Source: Novosphingobium sp. BW1 (GTDB lineage: Bacteria > Pseudomonadota > Alphaproteobacteria > Sphingomonadales > Sphingomonadaceae). Taken from it: a stretch of 64,000 bases of DNA. Under the pieces are notes generated by a model. That model was not told the DNA's origin, ran no database searches, and saw only the letters and a program-made list of their open reading frames with translations. Both the position numbers and the translations under genes were made by a program. The stretch lies in contig NZ_VIRF01000090.1 of assembly GCF_008107685.1 (NCBI RefSeq), positions 1 through 64,000 of the forward strand, written 5' to 3'. Positions 57,730 to 64,000 of this stretch are shown here, in pieces. Positions within the stretch are counted from its first letter, which is position 1. Every line of letters begins with the position of its first letter.

Positions 57730-58968
57730 ATGACCTCCCATGCCCCCCAGAGCCCCACCACCACCCCGGCAAGCGGCAAACCCACTCTCGGCTTCGGCAT
57801 CGCGCTGGGCTTCCTGTCCGCCCTCGGCCCCTTCGCGATCGACCTCTACCTCCCGGCCATGCCGGAGATGGCGGGCGCGCTGCAGGGCAATGAGAACGCG
57901 GTGCAGCGCACGCTGTCGGCCTTCTTCTTCGGCCTCGCCTTCGCGCAGATCCCGATCGGCGCGCTGGCGGATCGCTTCGGACGCCGCACGCCGCTGATCT
58001 TCGGCCTTGCGCTCTTCATCCTCGCCTCCTTCGCCTGCAGCCTCGCCACCAGCCTGGACCAGCTCGTGGCGCTGCGCTTCGTGCAGGGCATGGGCGCCTG
58101 TGCAGGCACCAGCAGCGCGCGCGCGATCATTCGCGACCTGCACCGCGGCCACCACGCAGCACGGCTGATGGCCTTTACCTTCCTCATCATCGGCATCTCG
58201 CCCATGCTGGCGCCGCTCCTGGGAAGCGGACTCCTTCAATTCGTGGCATGGCGCGGGCTCTTCGTGATCCTCTCGGGCGCAGGTCTGCTCGCCGCGATCT
58301 GCGTGATCCTGTTCCTGCCCGAGACACTGGCGTCTGAAAACCGCGCGCCCGACTGGAGCGGCTTGCCCCGCGCCTTCGCCGCGCTGCTTGGTAACGGACG
58401 TTTCGTCGGCTGGGCCGTCGTCGCCGGGCTTGCCACCACAGTCCCCTTCGCCTTCGTGACCGCTGCCCCCTTTGTCTACTCGGGCGTCTATGGCCTCGCT
58501 CCTGTCTGGTTCAGCGTGTTGCTCGCGGTGAATGCGGGCATGTCGATCGTCGCGACCCAGATCGCCCCGCATCTGCTCAAGCGCCTGGGGGCCAGCCGCC
58601 TTGCCCTGCGCGCCGCCTTAGGGGCTCTTGCGATCACCGCCGCGCTCGGACTTGCCTCGGCGCTTCTGCCCGGCAGCGTGCCGCTCGCAGGATTTCAGGC
58701 CTTCTCTGTCCTGCTCTTCATGGTCGCGGGCCTGGTTCTGACCCCGGCGGCGACGAGCGCGCTCGATTCGGTACGCGAAGGCATTGGCGCGGCTGCCGGG
58801 CTCCTCGGCACGATCCAGCTGGCCATCACTGCCCTCGCCAGCGCGGCGGTCACCCTCTGGCCGCCGGTCTCGCTCCAGCCGCTGACCGTCGTGCTCGGGT
58901 CTGCCTTTACGCTGATGCTGGTGATCGTCCTCGCCATTTCCCACAGCGCCGCCCCCGAACAGGCCTGA
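57730..58968 (+). CDS. MFS transporter, DHA1 (Bcr/CflA-like) type
   Basis: A 412-residue transporter with about 12 membrane segments: LGPFAIDLYLPAMPEMAGAL in TM1 and GALADRFGRRTPLIFGLALF motif A. The ID-x-YLP-x-MP signature is that of the Bcr/CflA drug-efflux group. In the regulon it may export toxic phenolic intermediates or import a substrate. It is driven from site g and followed 29 bp later by the VOC gene. Confidence 0.85.
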   Translation: MTSHAPQSPTTTPASGKPTLGFGIALGFLSALGPFAIDLYLPAMPEMAGALQGNENAVQRTLSAFFFGLAFAQIPIGALADRFGRRTPLIFGLALFILASFACSLATSLDQLVALRFVQGMGACAGTSSARAIIRDLHRGHHAARLMAFTFLIIGISPMLAPLLGSGLLQFVAWRGLFVILSGAGLLAAICVILFLPETLASENRAPDWSGLPRAFAALLGNGRFVGWAVVAGLATTVPFAFVTAAPFVYSGVYGLAPVWFSVLLAVNAGMSIVATQIAPHLLKRLGASRLALRAALGALAITAALGLASALLPGSVPLAGFQAFSVLLFMVAGLVLTPAATSALDSVREGIGAAAGLLGTIQLAITALASAAVTLWPPVSLQPLTVVLGSAFTLMLVIVLAISHSAAPEQA

Positions 58969-58997
58969 ATACGGCCCCCGACAAGGAGAGGAATTCC

Positions 58998-59384
58998 ATG
59001 TTCACCCACGTCTATTTCGGCAGCAACGACCTTGCGAAGTCCAAGGCGTTCTACGATGCAGCTCTCCGCGCGCTGGGCTATGGCGCCCAGCCCTTCGGTG
59101 ACATCGGCTACGTCTACCCGTCCGAAAACGGCGCGCTCGTGATCGCCCCGCCCGCCGACGGACAGACCGCAACCTTTGCCAACGGGCACACGCTGGGCTT
59201 TGGTGCCGCGGATTACGATGCGGTCGATGCCTTCCACGCCGCCGGAGTGGCGGCCGGGGGAAGCAGCGAAGGTGCCCCCGGCTTTCGTCCCAATTCGCCT
59301 GGCAACATGTATGGTGCGTACCTGCGCGATCCTGATGGCAACAATATCTGCGCCTACGCGCCCAACGTGGGCCCGCGTGACTGA
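58998..59384 (+). CDS. VOC-family glyoxalase-like protein
   Basis: A 128-residue single VOC module: FTHVYFGSNDLAKSKAFYDA at the start and MYGAYLRDPDGNNICAYAP at the end, the common uncharacterised glyoxalase/lactoylglutathione lyase-like form. It usually acts as a homodimer. ATG follows AAGGAGAGGAATTCC. It is likely co-transcribed with the MFS gene. Function unknown; glutathione-linked detoxification is one option. Confidence 0.8.
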   Translation: MFTHVYFGSNDLAKSKAFYDAALRALGYGAQPFGDIGYVYPSENGALVIAPPADGQTATFANGHTLGFGAADYDAVDAFHAAGVAAGGSSEGAPGFRPNSPGNMYGAYLRDPDGNNICAYAPNVGPRD

Positions 59385-59440
59385 CGGGACGCATCCGATG
59401 ACGCACGGTGATGGTTTCACTTGATCCCGGCTTCCGATAT

Positions 59441-59457
59441 TGTATCCTGAGGATACA
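59441..59457. promoter_or_regulatory. FerC-type operator upstream of ferB, TGTATCCTGAGGATACA
   Basis: Perfect 7-bp arms TGTATCC and GGATACA around TGA, 44 bp before the ferB ATG. The same motif occurs before ferA (62759) and, less perfectly, between ferC and the aldehyde dehydrogenase (63284). A FerC repressor released by feruloyl-CoA is known in SYK-6. Confidence 0.8.
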
Positions 59458-59501
59458 TAAAACGTCAGGCCGGGAGAGCCTGCAAGGAAAGGAAGACAAG
59501 G

Positions 59502-60344
59502 ATGAGTGAAGAGCAAGCCGATACCGTCACCTACACGGTCGAGAACGGCGTCGCCTGGGTCTATTTCTCGCGTCCGGCCAAGCGCAATGCGATGAGCCCG
59601 AAGCTCAACCGCCGCATGATGGAAGTGCTCGACGAGCTGGAATTCCGCGACGACGTGGGCGCTCTCGTGCTCGGCGGCGAAGGCACCGCCTGGTCAGCGG
59701 GCATGGATCTCAAGGAATACTTCCGCGAGACCGAGGCGAACGGCCTTCGCGGCGTGCGCAAGTCGCAGTCGGAAAGCTACGGCTGGTTCCGTCGTCTGCG
59801 TTGGTACCAGAAACCCACCATCGCCATGGTCAACGGCTGGTGCTTCGGCGGCGGCTTCGGTCCGCTCTTCGCCTGCGATCTCGCGATCTGCTCGGACGAT
59901 GCCAAGTTCGGCCTGTCCGAGATCAACTGGGGCATCCTGCCCGGCGGCGGCGTAACCAAGGTCGTGGTTGACCTTTTGCCGATGCGCGACGCGATGTGGC
60001 TGACGCTGACCGGTGACCTGATCGACGGCAAGCAGGCGAGCGCCATGCGCCTCGTCAATGAGAGCGTGCCCGCCGACCAGCTCAAGGCCCGCACGGCCGA
60101 GATCGCCAACATGATGCTGGAAAAGAACCCGGTCACGCTCAAGTTCGCCAAGGACGCCGTGCGCCGGGTGGGCCTCATGACTTACGACGAGGCCGAGGAT
60201 TACCTCGTGCGCATGCAGGAAGCCTGCAACTTTCACGATAAGACCGAAGGCCGCAAGGAAGGTATCCGCCAGTTCATCGACGAGAAGAGCTACAAGCCGG
60301 GCCTGGGCGCCTACGACAAGGACCGCGCCAAGGCCGACAGCTGA
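59502..60344 (+). CDS. ferB: Feruloyl-CoA hydratase/lyase FerB
   Basis: A 280-residue crotonase-fold enzyme that hydrates feruloyl-CoA and splits it to vanillin and acetyl-CoA. The oxyanion region is TAWSAGMDLKEYF and GWCFGGGFGPLFACDLAICS. E140 in GLSEINWGILPGGG corresponds to the catalytic glutamate (E143) of Pseudomonas HCHL. The C-terminal EDYLVRMQEACNFHDKTEGR and KSYKPGLGAYD also match HCHL/FerB rather than ordinary enoyl-CoA hydratases. ATG follows AAGGAAAGGAAG. It is controlled by the operator at 59441 and ends at a terminator. Confidence 0.92.
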   Translation: MSEEQADTVTYTVENGVAWVYFSRPAKRNAMSPKLNRRMMEVLDELEFRDDVGALVLGGEGTAWSAGMDLKEYFRETEANGLRGVRKSQSESYGWFRRLRWYQKPTIAMVNGWCFGGGFGPLFACDLAICSDDAKFGLSEINWGILPGGGVTKVVVDLLPMRDAMWLTLTGDLIDGKQASAMRLVNESVPADQLKARTAEIANMMLEKNPVTLKFAKDAVRRVGLMTYDEAEDYLVRMQEACNFHDKTEGRKEGIRQFIDEKSYKPGLGAYDKDRAKADS

Positions 60345-60363
60345 CACCCTTCTGCATCAAAGG

Positions 60364-60398
60364 AAAAGCCGCTTTTCCAATGGGAAGGCGGCTTTTTT
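60364..60398 (+). terminator. Rho-independent terminator of ferB
   Basis: AAAAGCCGCTTTTCC and GGAAGGCGGCTTTTTT pair around AATG with a small bulge, ending in T6. It lies 20 bp past the ferB stop. Confidence 0.85.
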
Positions 60399-60425
60399 CG
60401 TTTTGGGAAAAAACAGATAATTCAT

Positions 60426-60535
60426 GGGGCCATCGCCCTTTGTCCCCAGAATCGGAAACCTCACCTTTCGCATCCACCGCAGCGCGCGAAAGATGAGGAC
60501 GACTGGTTGGGGAGCCCGAGGGCGATGGCCCTCGG
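60426..60535. repeat. Palindromic dispersed repeat, copy B
   Basis: It opens with GGGGCCATCGCCC and ends with CCCGAGGGCGATGGCCCTCG, separated by about 75 bp of less conserved sequence. The same outer parts in the same order form copy A at 18983-19095; the core alone is at 528-547. It is located between convergent ferB and ferA. Confidence 0.6.
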
Positions 60536-60547
60536 AATCCAACTTCC

Positions 60548-62677
60548 TTACCCTGAAATCAGCGCATCAAGCGCCAGAGCGCCTTCCCCTTCGGGCAGCA
60601 CCAGCACCGGGTTGAGATCGAGCTCGCCAATCTCGGGAGTGCCACGCACCACAGCGCCCAGCGCTTCGACAGTGGCCGCAAGCGCCTCGAGGTCGGCCAT
60701 AGGCGCCCCACGGAAGCCTTCCAGCAGCGGCGCCATGCGCAGTGTGCGGATCTTCGCCTTGATCTCCTCACGCGTGAGGTCCGGCGCAAGCAGCACCGCA
60801 TCGTGCAGCAATTCCGCCGCCACGCCGCCAAAGCCGACGAGGAGTACCGGCCCCCAACTGGGATCGCGCTTCGCGCCGACGATCATCTCCACCCCGCGCG
60901 GGCCCATGCCCTCCACGAGCAGGCCATCGAGTTCGAGGCCAGGGCGCGCATTGGCGACATCGCCCTGCATCTTGCTCCAGGCTGCCTCCAGCGCATCGCA
61001 ATCGGCGATGTTGATGATGACGCCGCCCGCATCGCTCTTGTGGCTGAGCGCAGCGGCCTGCGCCTTCAGAACGACCGGATAGCCGATCCGGTCGGCGATG
61101 GCCCGGGCTTCAACCGCGCTTGTCGCCAATTCACCGGGCGAGAAGAGCACGCCGTGAGGCGCGAGAAGCGCCTTCGCGCGGTATTCCGGGATCACCTCTC
61201 CCGGCGCCGGACCCTCGATGCGGATCGGTGCCGGGGCGCTTGCGCTTCGCGCGTCGGTGCGGCTGTGGGCCAGCCGCGCAAGCGCCTTGAGCGCGCGCTC
61301 TGGCGTCGGGAAGTAGGGAACGCCCAGCTTGCGCAGCGCGGCGATATCTTCGGCAAGAACGCCGCCGCCCTCGTCGACCCCGGCCACGACGACCGGCTTG
61401 ACGCCGCCCAGTTCGCCCACGGCCTGCGCCACGGCGGCGAACTTGATGTGGCTGGTGTGGGTATCGGTCTGGATCAGCGGCACGAGGATCGTGTCGATCC
61501 GATCATCGCTGCCGAGCGCGGCCAGCGTGCGGTTGTAGAGCGTGGAATCGACAAGCCCCTGCGCTGTGATGTCGAGCGGATTGCTGACCGGCACAAAGGG
61601 TGGCAGCGCCTCGCGCAGCGCCGGACTGTCGGCGTCCGTCAACTTGGGCAACGGCAGCGCCAGCTTTTCCGCACCGTCGAGCATCATCGCCTTGAGCGCG
61701 CCCGATTCCGAGACCACCGCCAGGTCCGGGCCTGGAAGCGTGGGACAACGCAGCGCGATTTCGGCGACGTCGCCCAGTTCCTCCAAGCCTTCGACCATGA
61801 TGACGCCCGCATGGGTGACGAGGGTCTTCATCACCGCATGGTCGCCCGCCATAGCGCCGGTGTGGGTGGCCGCGCTCTCGCGCCCTGCCTCACTCGACCC
61901 CGGGTGCAGGAGGACAACGGTCTTGCCCTTAGCCCGCGCGCGTTCGACGGCCTCCAGATATTCGATCGGCTTGCGGAAATGCTCGACGATCATGGCAATG
62001 ACCGAGGTGTCCTCGTCGCCAGCGAGATAGTCGAGGTAGTCCTCGACCCCGCTCGCAGCCTCATTGCCGGTCGAGATATAGCAGGAAAGCGGCACATCGC
62101 GGGCAATCATGGTGGTCGCCAGCACGGCAGCCATCGCGCCCGATTGCGAGACCACGCCCACCTTCTTCGCGCCCTTTGCGCGAGCAGGCGGCAATTCCAC
62201 GAAAGTCAGCGCGACGTTGGCGTCGAAATTGACGAGGCCGAGGCAGTTGGGCCCTTCGATGACCATCCCTGCCTCGCGCGCCACGCGGGCCAGTTCTTCC
62301 TGACGGGCCAGCCCTTCGGCGCCGTCCTCGGCAAACCCCGCCGAGAAAATCACGGCCGAGCCGCAGCCACGCTGTGCCAGCGCCTTCACCGCATCGAGCA
62401 CCGCCCCCTGCGGAATCGCGAGAACGGCGGCATCGATCCCGTTGGGCAGCGCGGACACATCGGGCACGCAGGGACGCCCGCCGATCTCCTCGCGCTTTGG
62501 GTTTACGAGATGAATGTCCCCCGGAAAGTCCGCCTCGACCAGGTTCTTGAGGACAGAAGCCCCCAGCGAGCCTGGACGGTCCGAGGCCCCGACGATGGCG
62601 ACACTGCGCGGGTTGAGAAGGCGGTCGATCGCAGCTCTGGCGACTCGATCCTGTACGTCGGCTTCCTGCACGGACAC
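60548..62677 (-). CDS. ferA: Feruloyl-CoA synthetase FerA (NDP-forming acyl-CoA synthetase)
   Basis: A 709-residue ADP-forming acyl-CoA synthetase. The CoA-binding domain has SVAIVGASDRPGSLGASVLK, then succinyl-CoA-ligase-like domains with THTGAMAGDHAVMKTL (phospho-histidine region), and a C-terminal ATP-grasp part with YPVVLKAQAAALSHKSDAGG. This layout is that of SYK-6 FerA, which activates ferulate, p-coumarate and sinapate, unlike AMP-forming enzymes in other bacteria. GTG at 62677 follows GGGAGAG; the open frame runs on to 62785 over the operator. It is opposite ferB and downstream of the ferC operator site. Confidence 0.88.
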   Translation of the reverse strand: MSVQEADVQDRVARAAIDRLLNPRSVAIVGASDRPGSLGASVLKNLVEADFPGDIHLVNPKREEIGGRPCVPDVSALPNGIDAAVLAIPQGAVLDAVKALAQRGCGSAVIFSAGFAEDGAEGLARQEELARVAREAGMVIEGPNCLGLVNFDANVALTFVELPPARAKGAKKVGVVSQSGAMAAVLATTMIARDVPLSCYISTGNEAASGVEDYLDYLAGDEDTSVIAMIVEHFRKPIEYLEAVERARAKGKTVVLLHPGSSEAGRESAATHTGAMAGDHAVMKTLVTHAGVIMVEGLEELGDVAEIALRCPTLPGPDLAVVSESGALKAMMLDGAEKLALPLPKLTDADSPALREALPPFVPVSNPLDITAQGLVDSTLYNRTLAALGSDDRIDTILVPLIQTDTHTSHIKFAAVAQAVGELGGVKPVVVAGVDEGGGVLAEDIAALRKLGVPYFPTPERALKALARLAHSRTDARSASAPAPIRIEGPAPGEVIPEYRAKALLAPHGVLFSPGELATSAVEARAIADRIGYPVVLKAQAAALSHKSDAGGVIINIADCDALEAAWSKMQGDVANARPGLELDGLLVEGMGPRGVEMIVGAKRDPSWGPVLLVGFGGVAAELLHDAVLLAPDLTREEIKAKIRTLRMAPLLEGFRGAPMADLEALAATVEALGAVVRGTPEIGELDLNPVLVLPEGEGALALDALISG

Positions 62678-62758
62678 TCTGGTGCTCTCCCATCTGGTTC
62701 GCGCGCCTCCCCATGGGCACGGCGCTAGGCTTCCGGTCTTTTCCGGCGGCCCCTGCTT

Positions 62759-62775
62759 TGTATCCTGGGGATACA
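62759..62775. promoter_or_regulatory. FerC-type operator upstream of ferA, TGTATCCTGGGGATACA
   Basis: Perfect 7-bp arms TGTATCC and GGATACA around TGG, 81 bp before the ferA GTG and just downstream of the ferC stop. It differs in one base from the ferB site, so ferA has its own regulated promoter. Confidence 0.8.
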
Positions 62776-62825
62776 TAGCGCGCAAGCCGATTGCGTGGCC
62801 CCAACACCCTTGCGCGCGTAACGAA

Positions 62826-63254
62826 TTATGGCTCGCGATGGTGCAACCGCTGCAGCATTTCCAGCAACGACTTGCGCTCGGCCGCGCTCAGCACGCCAAA
62901 GAAGCGCCGCTCGTTCTCCGCCAGCGCCACGTCGACGTCGGCAGCGAACTGTTCACCCTTGGTGGTCAGTTCCAGCGCATGCGCACGTGGATCCGCACTC
63001 GGCGCGCGGCGGATCAGGCCGCGCCCCTCGAGCAGATCAACGATCTTCATCGCGCTCGACCGGTTCACGTTGAGCGCACCGCCCAGCGCCGACTGCGAGC
63101 ACCCCGGATTGGCACGAATGAGAAGAAGCGCGGTCGCGCGCGCAGGCGTGATATCAAGGTGCTCAAGCGCCGCACGCGCGGCTTCGTGCGCCATCGGATG
63201 GACCAGTTGAACCTGGTATCCCAACTGCCCGGCAAGATCGCCTCCCACCTTCAT
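62826..63254 (-). CDS. ferC: MarR-family repressor FerC of ferulate catabolism
   Basis: A 142-residue MarR protein: CSQSALGGALNVNRSSAMKI and VDLLEGRGLIRRAPSADPRA carry the recognition helix and wing. It is next to ferA and ferB, as FerC is in SYK-6, where it represses ferBA and is released by hydroxycinnamoyl-CoA. ATG at 63254 is chosen since the longer frame extends over the operator at 63284. It could autoregulate through that site. Confidence 0.84.
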   Translation of the reverse strand: MKVGGDLAGQLGYQVQLVHPMAHEAARAALEHLDITPARATALLLIRANPGCSQSALGGALNVNRSSAMKIVDLLEGRGLIRRAPSADPRAHALELTTKGEQFAADVDVALAENERRFFGVLSAAERKSLLEMLQRLHHREP

Positions 63255-63283
63255 TTCCCGTTCACCCCACACCTTGCCATCTT

Positions 63284-63300
63284 TGTATCCCAGGCGTACA
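63284..63300. promoter_or_regulatory. Imperfect FerC-type operator, TGTATCCCAGGCGTACA
   Basis: TGTATCC is intact; the right arm GCGTACA differs from GGATACA at two positions. It lies between ferC (minus) and the aldehyde dehydrogenase (plus), 30 bp from the ferC start and 95 bp from the other. Confidence 0.6.
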
Positions 63301-63394
63301 TAAAGCCGCGCCCGAGAGAAAGGGACTTCGCGTCTATGCGCCTGACAGCGGGAAAAATTCCCTGTAGCATCGACGCTAAACAAGGAGAGCGATC

Positions 63395-64000
63395 GTGAAA
63401 ACCGATTTCAAGCTGCTGATCGACGGCGAACTCGTCGACGGCGTTTCCACCTTCGACGTCGTCAACCCGGCGACCGAAGAGACCTTTGCCCAGTGCCCGC
63501 GCGCCAGCGAGGCCATGCTCGACGAAGCCGTGGCCGCGGCGAAAGCCGCCCAGCCGGGCTGGGCGGCGCTGAGCGCCGACGAGCGTCAGGCCTATCTCAA
63601 CAAGCTGGCCGACGCGATAGAAGCGCGTCACGAGGAATTCGGCCGTCTCCTCACCGCCGAGCAAGGCAAGCCGCTCGACCAGGCGATGTACGAAATCGGC
63701 GGCAGCATCTACACCATCCGCGCCATCGCCGCGATGCGCCTGCCCGACCAGACCATGCGCGATGAGGGCGGCAATACCATCATCGAACACCGCACGCCGC
63801 TGGGCGTGTGCGCCGCAATCACGCCCTGGAACTTCCCGGTGATCCTGCTCGTAGGCAAGATGGCACCATGCCTCATCACCGGCAACACGATGGTCGCCAA
63901 ACCCGCGCCGACGACACCGCTTACTACGCTGCTCCTGGCTGAACTGGCTGCCGACATCCTGCCCGCCGGCGTATTCAACGTGGTGTGCGATCAGAACGAA
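63395..64000 (+). CDS. Aldehyde dehydrogenase, N-terminal part cut by the window edge
   Basis: Only the first 202 residues are in the window. They show the ALDH N-terminal domain, with FGRLLTAEQGKPLDQAMYEI, the cofactor motif ITPWNFPVILLVGKMAPCLI, and MVAKPAPTTP. The catalytic cysteine lies beyond the edge. GTG at 63395 follows AAGGAGAG. It shares its upstream region, with an imperfect FerC operator, with ferC, so vanillin or coniferaldehyde oxidation is likely. Full identity needs the missing part. Confidence 0.85.
   Translation, partial: MKTDFKLLIDGELVDGVSTFDVVNPATEETFAQCPRASEAMLDEAVAAAKAAQPGWAALSADERQAYLNKLADAIEARHEEFGRLLTAEQGKPLDQAMYEIGGSIYTIRAIAAMRLPDQTMRDEGGNTIIEHRTPLGVCAAITPWNFPVILLVGKMAPCLITGNTMVAKPAPTTPLTTLLLAELAADILPAGVFNVVCDQNE

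Noticed and set aside
60803..62728. A 641-codon plus-strand open frame opposite ferA
   Set aside because: Antisense of a well-conserved acyl-CoA synthetase; no motifs.
1..64000. CRISPR array, tRNA, rRNA or riboswitch
   Set aside because: I saw no regularly spaced direct repeats, no cloverleaf-type tRNA sequence and no conserved riboswitch core. A computed scan (tRNAscan, Rfam) would be needed to exclude short cases.

Overview
The window looks like chromosomal or megaplasmid DNA from a lignin-degrading sphingomonad (Alphaproteobacteria, near Novosphingobium, Sphingobium or Erythrobacter). The grounds are GC-rich sequence, TonB-dependent receptors used for substrate uptake, glutathione S-transferase beta-etherases with clear LigE, LigF, LigG and BaeA/BaeB signatures, a LigM-type O-demethylase and a FerA/FerB/FerC set. 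No tRNA, rRNA, CRISPR array or replication origin was seen. Nearly all genes fit one theme: uptake and breakdown of lignin-derived dimers and phenylpropanoids to vanillin or vanillate level compounds. Aromatic ring cleavage genes are not in the window.

Region 1 (1-30 kb). The left edge holds the 3' end of an IS630-type transposase and a broken ORF. Then come a lignostilbene dioxygenase with a divergent MarR regulator, an acyl-CoA dehydrogenase, an aromatic-acid MFS transporter, an NTF2-like protein that may be a diarylpropane lyase (LdpA/LsdE type), a C-alpha dehydrogenase, and the minus-strand operon ligF-ligE-ligG-aldehyde dehydrogenase. On the plus strand follow a Nu-class GST, a 4HBT thioesterase, a CmcJ/NvfI-like oxygenase, a frameshifted MFS gene, a beta-keto acid cleavage enzyme (BKACE), a LigD-type SDR and a VOC protein. 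Further right lies a minus-strand operon of TonB receptor, baeA, baeB, PQQ quinohaemoprotein dehydrogenase, amidohydrolase and SDR, then a second CmcJ/NvfI-like gene, a small cation transporter, and ligM with a divergent MarR gene. Together these could take beta-aryl ether dimers through C-alpha oxidation, ether cleavage, glutathione removal, side-chain oxidation, vanilloylacetate cleavage and O-demethylation.

Region 2 (30.9-59.4 kb). This is the least familiar part. Seven promoters carry the same 14-bp palindrome, RTAACRNTCGTTAY with one deviation. They drive two VAO-type flavoproteins (one with its own cytochrome c and a Tat-exported protein), an NmrA-like reductase, a second PQQ dehydrogenase, a GMC oxidoreductase, a second lignostilbene dioxygenase, a second TonB receptor, an aldehyde dehydrogenase, two MFS transporters, several SDRs, a DUF3237 protein, an S41 peptidase and eight small NTF2-fold proteins. 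A MarR-type regulator (56988-57539) sits beside one of the sites and is the likely controller. I read this as a single regulon for another lignin dimer class (resinol, phenylcoumaran or diarylpropane type). The substrate is not proven by sequence.

Region 3 (59.4-64 kb). Feruloyl-CoA hydratase/lyase (ferB) is on the plus strand, and feruloyl-CoA synthetase (ferA) and its MarR repressor (ferC) are on the minus strand. A partial aldehyde dehydrogenase runs off the right edge. Three copies of a TGTATCC-GGATACA type operator lie upstream of these genes.

Two genes (an MFS transporter at 14253 and an NTF2-like gene at 45032) each appear broken by a missing G in a short G run. These may be real pseudogenes or sequencing errors.
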